Shown here one piece after another: positions 44,744-56,629 of a stretch of DNA of 64,000 nt. Within the stretch, counting starts at the first letter, position 1. Every line of letters begins with the position of its first letter. Both the position numbers and the translations under genes were made by a program. This stretch comes from Heterodera schachtii. Lineage: Eukaryota > Nematoda > Chromadorea > Rhabditida > Heteroderidae. The notes beneath the pieces were generated by a model, which was not told where the DNA came from, ran no database searches, and was given only the letters and a program-made list of their open reading frames with translations. The DNA lies in NCBI GenBank assembly GCA_023374025.1, contig SIJG01000071.1:491959-555958 (forward strand), in the 5' to 3' direction.

Positions 44744-45243
44744 CGATGGAACGGCAAATTGTGTAATTAACTTCTTCATTAGCTGGGCACTAAAGTCCAA
44801 CTCATCTTTTTCATTCCCTCATCTTTTTCACCAAATTGACAAATCGATAATTCCTTTTCTCTCCTCCAAAAAAAAATCCCAAAAATGCCCAAATCTAAAC
44901 GACGACACTATTGTATGACCTCCGAAAAAAGGCTTCTGAGGCAAACCAGGACGCACGCGTGTATAAATACATCGTCATTGACCTGGAACTCAAAACCTTG
45001 TCCAACCCAAAACCACTCAGGACTAGGGTTTCGTAGGGGTGCGCGAGCAAACCGCAAAAAATTTAACACTTCGTCATTCAAATAAAAAGTCAATTACGGC
45101 TTCAGAAAAACACTAAATTTATCCTAAAGACAAATACATATTAACACAAATTAAAGTTGATCACCACAAGAAAATAAACGTCAAATTCATTATTCCAATA
45201 CCGCAATTGAAATTGATCGATCACTTTTTTACAACCCATTCAT
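44744..45243. other. Intergenic with an unassigned open frame
   Basis: 44885-45085 opens with MPKSKRRHYCMTSEKRLLRQ, but no homologous copy or splice partner is seen. I do not call it a gene. Confidence 0.35.
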
Positions 45244-46525
45244 TCATTTCTGCTGCTGATCATTTGGGCCGGGAATTGCGTCGAGAAGCCTAAATACAGA
45301 AAAGCAATAAATTTGGATATTTGAATAATCATTCACTGACCCATCTCCGATTTCATCCTCACGATAAGTATAAATGCAAATCTGATTCCGTTGATCATAA
45401 CTTTCCCAAACAATCGCTTCCTTTTCACATTTTGTCCATTTGCTTTCGTCTCGCACAATTGGACGACGGATCAGCAGAAAACGTTGGCTATATTCTTTTC
45501 AATGCCAATTGTTCACGAGTCAATTCGTTGATCAGATCAAAGGGCACAACGAAGTCAACAGAATAACGAAACCAAATGGAGACAATGAAATTGGCGGAGG
45601 AAGAAGCATTGGCAAAAGCCTGAAATTTGGGAAAATAGATTAAAGAAAAACGAAATGAAAGCACCGCTTTGAACGGTTCAATATTCAACGGCCAATTCAC
45701 ACCATCCATGTGCAACGAACATTTGAACAATTTTGGCACATTGTTTTGAAGTGGAGTGAAAAGCCATTTGGCCACCGTTTGTCCATCCGATGCCGTGGCA
45801 CTGTCATCGGCAGGAAATTCGGTGAAGAGATCGCCAAAGTCGGAAAAGACAACATGAAGAGATGGACAATCGATGAGAATTGACGGAACGAATTTACGCA
45901 AACGGTGGAAAGTGGTGGCGGACAATCGCAAGAGATGAATGTTTTTTCCGAACTTTGGCCAAATGTTGCGCAAAATAAACTTCGCAATGCGATCATTGTC
46001 CGTGCCGACGAACAAATTAATTTGACAGAATGAGGCGAAGAGTTGGCGAAAACGGTGGAGAAAAGCGATGACATTTTGGTCCATGAAACTGAAAATAAAT
46101 GGGGAATTGTTGTCTAAATTTTGCAGTATGGCCAATTTACGAGATGATGATGCGTTTGAACCCGATGACTTTTCGTGGCATTTGAATTTGCGGAATTGGC
46201 AATGGTTCTCCATCATAATTGACAATTTCCATTTGCTTTGTGCCATTCTTTCCATTTTTGCTTCGAATTCGAATAAGTGCCAATGTCCATTTGCGGGTTT
46301 TGAAGTGTTCGCTGACGTAAAAGTCAAATCGGTGGCTGATCATCGCAATTCCGAAGCCAAGTTGTGAAGGCGTAATCAAATCGAACACACAAAGCCAACA
46401 GTCGGCAGAGATAAAACTGAAGAAAGGGAAAACAAAATTTAAAATGCAAAAAATTGGCATTTTAATTTTAAATTTTACATTGCTTTTTTCATTTTTTCCT
46501 CCACTTCTTTTCGGTTGTCTGACAT
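45244..46525 (-). pseudogene. Family-B F-box-like gene, one 5-nt deletion from intact
   Basis: Exons on the minus strand: 46479-46525 (MSDNRKEVEEKMKKA), 46141-46416 (FISADCWLCVFDLITPSQLG), 45665-46088 (VIAFLHRFRQLFASF, GQTVAKWLFTP), exon 4 from 45619, last exon ending 45244. Exons 1-3 join in frame (747 nt). In exon 4, AAAAGAATATAGCC replaces the paralogous AAAAGGATTAACAATAGCC. A 5-nt loss creates an immediate TAG at 45488, and the rest of the exon stays open in another frame. It could still make a protein of about 293 residues lacking the C-terminal block. Confidence 0.65.
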
Positions 46526-46689
46526 TTTGTTGAAGCAAATAATTACGACAGACTTCGACGGATTTAAATTAGCTTAGCAAGCGAAGATGAAAAATTATGT
46601 GAAATCGGCATTTAATTTTTAAAATGTGTGGGCTTTTGCTTCTGAATGGCAGATATCCATTCAAAAAAAATAGAAGAAAAATCAGGGTC

Positions 46690-47030
46690 ATTATTAATAA
46701 ATATTTTTAACTTTTTTATTCGAAGAATATATTTAAACCATAAATAAATAATTTTTTGGTGATGAATTAAGAGAAAATTTTTTAATTCTTAGAGGGTGTA
46801 TTTTTTCTTTTTTCTTTTTTACTGCATTTTTGTTAAGGATAGGCGCAAAAAATGGCGAAATATAAATAAAAATTTAAAGAACGCAAAATGAGCGAATGAA
46901 AGAAAATGGGAGAGGAGGGATGGCTTTTATAGCAATGCGTCAATAAACGACCGTTTAATAAAATCATACAAAAATTTAAAAAACAAAAAAAATTAGTATA
47001 AAAGTGGTTGCTCCTCCTCCACCGCTTTCA
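46690..47030. promoter_or_regulatory. Bidirectional promoter module before the 47102 gene
   Basis: GGCTTTTATAGCAATGCGTC (minus-strand TATA) and AGTATAAAAGTGGTTGCTCC (plus-strand TATA, about 46996-47015). About 46690-46920 recurs inverted at 63380-63590, so the promoter and flank are duplicated as a unit. Confidence 0.55.
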
Positions 47031-47101
47031 TTATTTATAATTACCTATTCATTCACCATTTATTTGTGTTCGTCTCTATCTCCGACTTTTTGGCCCTGAC
47101 A

Positions 47102-48959
47102 ATGTCTTTAAAAGTGATTCTGTACGTTTTTTGCATTTCTTTTCGACATTTACCCTTTTCCTTCTCATTTTTTAGTCTGATCGCTGTGCCAATGTTTGTC
47201 ATTTGTTGTGCCTTTCTTTTGAAGTATTGGGACCGTTTCAAAAAACCACCAAAACAACAACGAGGCCATCACAAAATTGAGAAAGTGCCGGAAACTGTCA
47301 TAACAATTGAAAAGGTGCCGGAAACTATCTTAACAATTTGTCCCGACGAAATGCCAGACAACCAAAATGAAGCAGAGGAGAAAATGGCAAAAGCAATGTA
47401 AAATTAAAATGCCAATTTAAATTTTTTTTTCCCTTTTTTCAGTTTCATCTCCGCCGATTGTTGGCTTTGTGTGTTCGATTTGCTTCCGGCTTATCAACTT
47501 GGCCTTGGAATTGCGATGATCAGTCACCGTTTTGACGTTTACATCGACGAGCACTTCAAGACGCGCAAATGGGCACTGAAATATATTCAAATTCGACGAA
47601 AAATTGGAGGAAATGGCACCAAGGAAATGGAAATTGTCAATATGGGTGGAGAAGCATTGCCAATTCCGCAAATTCAAAAGCCACGCAAAGTAATCGGATT
47701 CGAGCGCATCATCATCACGTAAAATTGGCGCTACATAAAAGTTATAAAAATTTGGGCAATATTTCTCATTAATTTTAGTTTCATCGACCAAAATGTGATC
47801 GCTTTTCTCGAACTATTGCGTCCACTTTTCGCCTCATTTCCGATTAATTTGGCCTTCGGCACGGACCAAATAAGCATTTTGGATTTGGTTGTACGCAACA
47901 CTTGGCCAATGCTCGGAAAAAACATTTATGGCATCGAATCGTACCCCCGTTTTTTCAAATATCTGCGCCAAATCGCGCCTTCAATGCTCAACGAATTATG
48001 TCCACCACTTCGCTTTGTCTCCTTCTGTTTTGGCGATCTGTTCCCCGAATTCCCATGCGATGACAGTGCCACGGCATCGGATGGTCAAGCGGTGGCCAAA
48101 TGGCTTTTCACTCCGCTTCAAAGCAATGTGCCAAAAGTGTTCAAATGCAACCTTGTCAGGGATGAATGGGAGAATTGGCCGTTGAAAATTGACGCCTTCA
48201 AAGCGGTGATTTCATTTGATTAATTGGGGTAAACCCAACTCATCCATACCCAACTCATCCATGCCCAACTCATCCATACCCAACTCATCCATAGCATGAT
48301 GCGAGTCGTCGCCGTGGCATTTATGGCACGACCGAGACCGCATAATGATAAAAATGCCACGACTAAGACTCGCATAAGCAGAAAATGCCAAGACCGAGAC
48401 CGCACAATCAAAAAAATGCCACGACAATGACTCGCATAACAAAAAATGCCACGAGGACGACTCGCAGTGTTATGGATGAGTTGGATATGGATGAGTTGGG
48501 TATGGATGAGTTGGGGGTGACTCGATTAATTAAATTCATTTCATATTTCTTAACCAATTTTCGTTTGTTTTAGGCTTTTGCCAATGCTTCATCGCCCGTC
48601 AATTTCATCGTTTCCATTTGGTTTCTTTTGCCTTTTGCTTCTTCCGTTGTGCCCTTTGATCTGACGAATGAATTGACTCATGAACAATTGACGTTGAAAA
48701 GGATTAACAATAGCCAACGTTTTTTGCTGATCCGTCGTCCAATTGCGCGAGACGAAAGCAAATGGACAAAATGGGAAGAAGAAGGGATTGACTGGAAATT
48801 TTTTGATCAATGGAACAGAATCGACATTCATATCATTAATGAGGACAACATCGGAGACGGGTAAGCGAATGCTTTTTCAAAAATTCAATTAAATTATGTA
48901 TTTTTATTTTTAGGCTTTTTGACGAAACTCCTGGCCCAAGTGATCAGCAGCAGAAGTGA
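47102..48959 (+). CDS. Membrane-anchored family-B F-box-like protein, intact
   Basis: Exons 47102-47397, 47443-47718, 47779-48205, 48574-48860, 48914-48959 sum to 1332 nt (443 residues), all phases correct. The N-terminus is hydrophobic (VILYVFCISF..., then LIAVPMFVICCAFLLKYW), followed by a basic flank RFKKPPKQQRGHHK, which suggests a signal anchor at residues about 27-45. Two tandem KIEKVPETVITI-type units follow. The F-box-like block FISADCWLCVFDLLPAYQLG is at residues about 99-140. Exon 3 has FPCDDSATASDGQAVAKWLF; exon 4 VVPFDLTNELTHEQLTLKR and RDESKWTKWEEEGI; the end is PGPSDQQQK. A membrane-tethered ubiquitin-ligase receptor is plausible but inferred. Intron 3 carries a transposon. Confidence 0.65.
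48226..48523. mobile_element. TIR element with iterated CCCAACTCATCCATA ends in intron 3
   Basis: Four CCCAACTCATCCAT units at the left and three inverted at the right; TSD GATTAATT (48218-48225, 48524-48531). The interior has about 33-bp iterations of AATGCCACGAC..GACTCGCATAA. The ends resemble the level-5 element at 26199. Confidence 0.75.
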
Positions 48960-49984
48960 ATGAATCAATTGTTGAGAAGTGATCAACCAAATTGAAAGAT
49001 GGAATTGGATAATTCATTTGAGCCCATTTGACGTATATATAATTGTTCCTTTTGTTGGAGTGATCAATTTGGATTATGTTTTGTCATTAGGATAAATTTC
49101 GCGATTTTCTGAAACCGTAATGCAATAGTTTTTAAACCGAGAAAGAACTTAACCGGCGGGTAAAATTTTAAAAACTTTTTTGAGGTTTTCTTGAGATTGC
49201 ATAGTTGTTTTGTTTGAAAAGTCCAAAAAATCGGTAATTGTCACTTTTATTATTAACTTGTTCATTGGCTCGAAACAAAAAAGTCCAATTAGTGAATGGA
49301 CATTTTCTAATTTTACTCCAAAAAGTTGCCGACATAATTTATTATTTTTTTTTTGGGTTTGTTTATTAAATCCATTAAATTCATTTTGCAATTAATTAGT
49401 TTTATTCTTTTTTCGCTCGCTTTAATGAGCGTGTTTCTCACTGTGAAAGTCAAAATGATCAAATTAATTCACATATTACAATTAGCTAATAATTTGACCG
49501 ATGGAATGATACCCGAATTAACTCATAAAAACATTTTTATGAAATGTTTTTCAGGAATAACTTTTTTTTTTTGCACTTTAGCATCATTAGTCAAATAAAA
49601 ATGCATGAGTTGGAATTGATAAACCCCAAAGGATATCCACAAAAAATGGTTTAAAAATAAAAAGCTAATAATCATTAATTAATTAATTGCTTGCTTAATT
49701 GTTTTCCCTCATTATTTATTATTAATTTCAATTACAAATTCAACAATTTCTTCTGTTTCTCCACCGTTTTGACCAGCGCAAATTTTCGCGCGGTTCCTTT
49801 TGGCATGTCAGACCTCTAAAATCCCTTTTTTAAACATTCTTAAAACCAATTACGGTTTCAGAAAAACACTAAATTTATCCTAAAGGCATACATATAATAG
49901 AACACAAAATTGATCACCGAAACAAAAAAGAACAATTTAATAAACGTCAAATGAGCCTCAAATTCATCTCCAATTGTTCGATCA
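48960..49984. other. F-box-cluster intergenic repeat
   Basis: 49410-49535 repeats 34115-34235. 49670-49790 repeats 43835-43930 (ATTAATTAATTGTTTTCTC). No gene. Confidence 0.45.
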
Positions 49985-50393
49985 CTTCACAACAAATCAT
50001 CCATTCATTTCTGCTTCTGATCACTTTGGCCAGGAGTTGCGTCAATAAGACTAATAATCGAACATTTTTTTTTATAAATTTGAATTTTTGAAAAAGCATT
50101 CGCTTACCCATCTCCGATGTCATTATTCGCATCACAAATTTAAATGTTAATTCTGTTCCACCGAAAATAAAATTGCCAGTCAATCGCTTCTTCTTCCCAT
50201 TTTGTTCATTTGCTTTCATCTCGAGCAATTGGACAACGGACCAACAGAAATAATCGCTATTGGTAATGCTTTTCAATGCCAATTGTTCCCGAGTCAATTC
50301 ATTCGTCAGATCAAAGGGCAAAATGGAGTCAACAAAAGACGACGGAAACCAAATGACAACAATGAATTTAGCCGGGGAAGAAGCATTGGCAAA
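49985..50393 (-). pseudogene. Family-B F-box-like 3' fragment
   Basis: Exon 4 (start near 50393, ILPFDLTNELTREQLALKSI, frame lost near the end) and the last exon (about 49998-50050) remain. Exons 1-3 are absent, replaced by repeat sequence from about 50400. Confidence 0.6.
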
Positions 50394-50399
50394 TTCCTA

Positions 50400-50954
50400 T
50401 GGTTCGGAGTTTTTAATTCTCAAAAAAAAAGGCATTTTTTTGTCAGCAAACCATACCAATGCAAGGGGGGGGGGTCAAGAAGGGGGCCTTCGGACCTTGA
50501 AATTGGACTTTTTTATGAAATTTAAAAAATACAAAATTTCTAGTTTTCTACCCCCTTCCTCTTGTGATGGACGAGCTCCCCTCAGGTTAGTCGATCGGAT
50601 TTCTCGGTTTTTCAAAGATTCGACCACTCCAAAAATGAGAAAATAAATCTTTAAACAATAATACATCACAGCTCTTGATAAAGTCGATTGGACGGACGTA
50701 AAGAACTGAAAAAGAGCCATTTTCCCAATTAGCAAAACTCAAATTTCAGTGTTTATCCACTGGGGATGGAAGGGATAAGCCAACAGTATTTTTTAGTCTT
50801 CTTTTTTGAACCCAACATTTCTGGTGTAAAAGTCCCACAAATCCAATCAAATTACATAAGAAGCAACAAATTAATGTGAGGTGCAATTATATGATCAATT
50901 CCCATTCCTAATAATCATCGATCAGAATTCAATTCTCATTTCCTAACAATTCTT
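50400..50954. other. Transposon-like junk, no gene
   Basis: Poly-A, poly-G and inverted CCTTCGGACC/GGTCCGAAGG-type stretches. No intact ends were resolved. Confidence 0.4.
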
Positions 50955-52924
50955 TCACTTTTTCTTCCGTTGTCCGCTGGGCCCGGCACTCATTTTAAGA
51001 CGACCTTTTGCGTTAATTTGGCCCGACTTTGGTGGAGACAATGGCCTGAATGAAGTGCAATTGAAATGCGACAAGACCAGGGTTGCCAGATCTGAGGCTT
51101 TAGCCTCATTTTGTGGTTTTTTGATAGGTCAATGAGGCTAAATTTTCAAAATGAGGCTTTGAGGCTTTTTGTGTTTTTTTGAGAAATTTTGAGGCTTTTT
51201 ATGGTTTTTTGTTAAATTTTTCACAAAAACTAGAAAATAACCAATTCTTTTCCGAAAATTCACAAAATTAAGAATTTTTTTCAATGAAAATCAGCTAAAA
51301 ATATAGTCAAAATTCTTAATTTTCCCCCGGCGGCGCCTATCGGCACCGCCGGACCCTAAAAATCCTTTATTTTCTTAAAAATTTGCTCAAAACCGTAAAA
51401 TTTGGCCATTTTTGTGGACAAATCTGTTAAAAAATCATAATAAGAATCACAAAATGTTTTCCGGCGGCGCCTATCAGCACCGCCGGCTCCCCTTGTTCCC
51501 CAAAAGTTTTTTGGAAAAAGCGTGGCAAAAAATCAACTTCGGTTTTTCATGCTTATAATTTCACAAATGTTTACCTAGTTCTACAAAAAATTGCTCAAAT
51601 TGATCATTGACAATCAAAAATAGAAATTTGAACATTTTAAACGTGTTTTGAATAAATTTGTAAAAATGAGGCTTTTTGACGCAAAATGAGGCTTTTTTGC
51701 CTGCCAAATGAGGCTTTTTAAAATTTTAATCTGGCTACCCTGGACAAGACTAATAAAAGCAAAAACAATCCACTTACCCAATGGAAGACTTGCCACTATA
51801 AAGCCCAAAGTTGACTTTGTTCAAATTGTCCGTCTTTTTGTCCTCCCATTGAACCGTCCGCCCAATTTGCCATCGCTTCAACACCAAATCAGTATATTCA
51901 TCTTCTTCTTTCTCCAATGTTAGCACTTCGTTGGTCCGTTCGTTCGTCAATTCAAATGACGTAATTCCCGTAGGTTCAAAATATTCAAAGCGCATGTAAT
52001 TGGCAGAAGAAGTGGTGGTGGCACGGAGAAATGCCTAAACATTTGGAAACGAAAAGCAAATGGCAATTAATCCAAATATTTTATTGAAAATGTGGCCACA
52101 CCTCTTTGAAATTGTCGACAAATTCAATGGTTTCTGACGTATCACCACAGCAAATCAATTGTTTTGGCTTTCCATTTTTTGTCGGAGTGTGCAACCATTT
52201 GGCTAATGCTTGGCCAGCAGTTGCATTTGGCCCATCATCACCACCAATCAAATCGGGCAACAAATAATCGGAATCAATTGAAATAATGTCGAGGTCGGAT
52301 AGAATTGTCGGTGAAATGTGGCGACGCAAATTTTCAAGTTGACGACCATCAGTAAAGTTCAAATGGCGAATGTTTGTCTGATCAATGCTTTGGATTTTGA
52401 TTTACTTAATTCGAAGGTCCTTAAGGCGAATTCTGTTGGGCAGCGGACGGTCTGGCCAAGGAAATTGCTTAGAATTGTCATTGCAAATCGTAGCCACAGA
52501 TAGTTGTTTATTTGTTCCCATCTTGTCAATTCTGATTTTTCTCCAAATTGTCAATTCGCTTTTGCCGTCGAAATGTTTGTCCACCAACGCATTGAAACGT
52601 GGCGAAATCAGTGCCATTTTGAGTCCGAGCTGAGGACGGTCAAAATGCGGAAACATATCCATCCAAATGTCGTTGCAAATCCAACTGAAAATGAGAAAAA
52701 TATGTTGAAGCGGACTTGAAAATGAAATTTCAGAAATTTTAATCAATAAATTCTCACATTTTTCTCAAAATTCGATGATTCTTTTTCATGGCCACGCGGA
52801 GACTTCGTCGTTTTCCAAATGTCACAAATGAACCCAACGGTTTCTTCTGCTGATTTGTATCAGTTGCAGAAAAGGGGCCTTTGTCGTTTGAGGAAAGTTT
52901 TTTCTTTTTTTTGACGGGTGCCAT
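50955..52924 (-). pseudogene. Family-A F-box-like gene with basic N-terminus, duplication unit 1
   Basis: Exons on the minus strand: 52758-52924 (MAPVKKKKKLSSNDKGPFSA, GKRRSLRVAMKKNHR), 52406-52684 (WICNDIWMDMFPHFDRPQLG), 52102-52377, 51778-52034, 50955-51045. Exon 3 has lost about its first 140-150 nt, so spliced exons 2 and 3 do not share a frame; only an implausible 18-nt intron would restore it. Exons 3-5 otherwise stay open (GGDDGPNATAGQALAKWLHT; FELTNERTNEVLTL; PLSPPKSGQ). The Lys/Arg-rich first exon, absent from the 12-18 kb genes, looks like a nuclear-localisation signal. The last intron contains the element 51078-51742. Confidence 0.6.
51078..51742. mobile_element. hAT-like element with AATGAGGCTTTT-rich ends in an F-box intron
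   Basis: Ends CAGGGTTGCCAGAT and ATCTGGCTACCCTG; perfect TSD GACAAGAC (51070-51077, 51743-51750). Two hairpin modules lie inside (51327, 51461). Its right part is included in the tandem duplication (to 56597). Confidence 0.85.
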
Positions 52925-53189
52925 TTAGAAAAAATTATAATTTATCCTAAAAAAGGAAAATTTTTTGAAAAATTAGAAAAAAAGTAAGCGTGGATTTGTG
53001 TATCATCCTCATTTATATATTCATGTGAAGTCAAAGTCAATGTTATTAATTCAAAACTCAAATTCGCTACTGTTATAATTTGAATAGAATTTTAAGACCC
53101 CAAAAAAACAACAACAAAAAAAAAAAACAATGAAATGATGGACAAAGTCCAGCAGAAATTTAAATAGGAACATTTGGTTTTATCAGTTT

Positions 53190-53270
53190 TCACAAATTCG
53201 TGCTTAATGATGTCGCAACGGAAAGTGCCAATATGATCATTCATCAGCAGCACCAGAAGAAGAACGGAAG
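53190..53270 (+). pseudogene. Last-exon relic of the four-TM family
   Basis: HKFVLNDVATESANMIIHQQ then KKNGSAFV and a stop; compare the true last exon at 55605-55748. It is repeated in unit 2 at about 58035-58115. No upstream exon. Confidence 0.55.
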
Positions 53271-53722
53271 TGCCTTTGTGTGAACAATGAGCAGAGAGAC
53301 GAGATAGAGCAATGCTGGTGCCAAAATATGATTGATGATATTATGATAATTGGATTATATATATATTTCTTCGTAAATTGTTGTTTTATCCATTGCATTT
53401 CTGTTGTATCCGTATGGATAAAGATAGGATTAGGTGACCCGTCGATTTTTTACCGTCGGTAAAAAGTTCAAATAGGTAGGTATCAGGGATGGCATTCCGA
53501 GGCCCCAAACATTTTCGCAAATCTAGTTTTTCCTCTATTCGTTGACACACCAATTCACAATGCTAGAGAGCCTATATAAAGAGAATGCTTCAAATAAAAT
53601 CTCTCATTTTTCGTCATTCAGTATTTTGGTCATTATTTTTTATTTTCCTATTCTGTCAAAGAATCGTTCTGCTGCTCCTTCATCGGTCACATCAAACGGA
53701 AGTCGTCACACACTGCGGCATT

Positions 53723-55748
53723 ATGGAGAAAATCGTCTATTTCAAACTGTTACAAATTGTGCTCACTTTGACCATCATTTGGCAACTCATTTCACTTCAT
53801 CAATTCTGTGGCACTTTTGCTGACCCAAAAGTCAATTAGTTTAAATTTCACACAAATGATCAGTGATCTGGTTTTCGGGCCTTCCTCTGTGACCTCTCTT
53901 CGGACCATTGCAAACGCTTTAAGCTCATTGGAAAGGACGCTGAAACTGGCGAATTCGTCTCAGTGTACAACAAATGGCACAACCAATTCTTGATGAACAG
54001 CACCAATGGACAACAAATCGAAGAACAGAAACACCAATTCTTTGACTTCTTGGTCGAAAAATTGCCTCCCGTTGGACGTCACTGTATACCGATTACGGTC
54101 CGTAAGCAAAACCATAATAATGATTAATTAAATTTGATTTATTTTTTCAGATTAGCCCGTTTGACTGCTTTTTTGAATGGATTGGCATAAAGAGAATACC
54201 CTTCAACAATGACACTTTGCTTATTTTTTCCAAATTATTTGCGTGCGCATTGTTGTCGCTTGCCGATCTGTGCCATGGCATCATGAAAATGCTACGCTCT
54301 GTGGAAGAAGATGAAGTGAGCGAGTGTAAAATGTGGCCACAGCAAATTCAAACCGACAAAATCGCGTCCAAAATTGCTTTTCAGTTGAAAGCTGATTGAT
54401 TTTTTGATCAAATTAAATTTAATTTTTGTTGCTTTATCGAGTTAATTTTTTTTGTTTATGAATGGATAATGGGATTCCTTGGTCCAGAAAACCCCAAAAA
54501 CAAATTTATTTCGAGAAAGTAATATCAAAAGGCCGTTTTTACGTTTCTGCGTTACAAATAGTCGAAATTAGAGCCCGGACGGGCCCGGGCGCCCGCCGGG
54601 CTTTTGCCGGGCCGCCCGGGCCCGTTTTTTTTTGGAAAAAAACGGGCCCGGGACGCCCGGTAAAACGGGCTTTTTTGACCGGGCCGCCCGGGCCCGGCAA
54701 ATTGTCAAAGCCCGAGCCCGGGCCCGGGCCCGGTCAATTTGACCGGGCTAAAACGGGCTTAAATTTCGCCAGCGAAACTGCCCAAAATTTGAAAAATTTA
54801 ATTAATTAATTTGGCGAAATGTCTTTAATTCAAAATTTTCAAAATAGAACTTTGGATTTTTGAAAATTTGGGGCAATTTCAACTGTTAAAAAGACCCCAA
54901 ACCCATACGTAATTGAGTAACATTTTATAACTTTTTATTAAAATACCAAGGTTTCCAAATTTTATGGAAAAATCAAAAAATTTCTTAATAAATTTCATTA
55001 AATCAAAAATATTTCCTCAGCGTCGGATTGTGGAAAAAGGTTATTTTTTCTCAAAAATTTAACTCAAAATTTCAAAATTTGGTCATTTTTGGTGTAAATC
55101 TGTTAACAAATCACACACAAATTTTAAAATTTTTCCCGGCGGCGCCTATCGGCACCGCCGAACCCCCCCCCCCCTTGTACCTCAATTTTTTTTGAAAAAA
55201 TGCGTCATTAAAAAAGTTTTTGAAAAGCAAAAAGGTCCATTTACATGGCTTGATATATTCTAAGCTAAAATAAGAAAGTAAAATTTTTTTGAATTTATTA
55301 AACAAAATTCCAAAAATTTTGAAAAAAAGCCCGGCCCGGCGGGCGCCCGGACACAATTTTGGACCGGGCCCGCGACGCCCGGTAAAACGGGCTTTTTTAA
55401 CCGGGCGGCCCGGGCCCGGCCAATTGTCGGAGCCCGAGCCCGGGCCCGGTCCCGGCATTTTCAAAATTCCGGGCTCTAGTCGAAATTCATTTTTTCCCCA
55501 AAAATTCATATACTCAAAAAATCGCTTGAAATGCTCAAAATCATTGGGTCGCTTAATTGATTTACCATTTGATTCTAGATTTTTCAAAAATTTAATTTTT
55601 TAAGGTGATCATCCTGCTCATGGTGTGTTCATACATTTCGAGATTGGTTCTTCACAAATTCGTGCTGAATGATGTCGACAAGGAATGTGCCAATATCAGC
55701 ATTGATCAGCACCAGAAGAAGAACGGAAGTGCCTGTGCCATCGAGTGA
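53723..55748 (+). pseudogene. Four-TM family gene, unit 1, splice acceptor mutated
   Basis: TATA box CTATATAAAG at about 53571. Exon 1 53723-53830 (MEKIVYFKLLQIVLTLTIIW..HQFCGTFADPK). Exon 2 53879-54097 (DHCKRFKLIGKDAETGEFVS, NKWHNQFLMNSTNGQQIEEQ). Exon 3 54151-54399 (TLLIFSKLFACALLSLADLC). Last exon 55605-55748 (LLMVCSYIS..., NDVDKECANISIDQHQKKN). The acceptor before exon 2 reads TTTTCGG, whereas unit 2 and the gene at 61527 have TTTTCAG. The exon equivalent to the third TM segment is replaced by the hAT-like element 54569-55478. The product is predicted to be non-functional. Confidence 0.6.
54569..55478. mobile_element. hAT-like element with GGGCCCGG-rich ends (unit 1)
   Basis: Ends TAGAGCCCGGA and TCCGGGCTCTA-type; TSD GTCGAAAT (54561-54568, 55479-55486). 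It contains the hairpin module at 55136. The same TAGAG start occurs in 10076-10949. Confidence 0.85.
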
Positions 55749-56629
55749 TGAATTAAGCAGAGACGAGATAGAACCGATGAGCCAATAAACATAATCAATG
55801 CGATGAAACGATATGATTTGATGATATATGAGATACATCGGATTACATATGTATTCCTTGGTAAATTGTTGATATTCCATTGCATTTCTGTTGTACCGTA
55901 TGCATAAAATCGGATTGGATGACCTGCTGTGGATCGTACCGTTCATGTACCAATTGGTCACTTAAGTTAAATGGCCTATGAAACGGGTGGTCTTTGGGGT
56001 TCAATTCCGCTTGGGTGCCACTGATTTTCTCTCTTTTCCTTCTATAGGTTTTTTGGTACTTCCTGTATGTTTAAAGCAGGGTTTCGATCGAAAAATTTTC
56101 GAAATAAGAATATCGGGCTGACAAAATAAGATTTAGGGAGGTCAAAATCAGAATATTTTGCGAAATTGCTTTAAATCAGTGTTTTTACACCTATCGGCAC
56201 CGCCGGACCCTAAAAATCCTTTATTTCTTAAAAATTTGCTCAAAACCGTAAAATTTGGCCATTTTTGTGGACAAATCTGTTAAAAAATCATAATAAGAAT
56301 CACAAAATGTTTTCCGGCGGCGCCTATCAGCACCGCCGGCTCCCCTTGTTCCCCAAAAGTTTTTTGGAAAAAGCGTGGCAAAAAATCAACTTCGGTTTTT
56401 CATGCTTATAATTTCACAAATGTTTACCTAGTTCTACAAAAATTGCTCAAATTGATCATTGACAATCAAAAATAGAAATTTGAACATTTTAAACGTGTTT
56501 GAATAAATTTGTAAAAATGAGGCTTTTTGACGCAAAATGAGGCTTTTTTTGCCTGCCAAATGAGGCTTTTTAAAATTTTAATCTGGCTACCCTGGACAAG
56601 ACTAATAAAAGCAAAAACAGTCCACTTAC

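Larger units (their letters stand above)
51336..56189. repeat. Tandem segmental duplication, unit 1 (about 4.85 kb)
   Basis: Direct copy of 56190-61040 with only scattered substitutions and homopolymer indels; landmark offsets are 4844-4854. The junction lies inside a hairpin module (CCTATCGGCACCGCCGG at 51336 and 56190). Confidence 0.9.

Noticed and set aside
44885..45085. 66-codon basic protein
   Set aside because: No paralogue, splice partner or domain. The competing frame is equally open, so there is no support for coding.
55978..56025. tRNA-like GGTTCAATTCC segment
   Set aside because: A T-loop-like word is present, but no A-box or pairing stems at the right distance.
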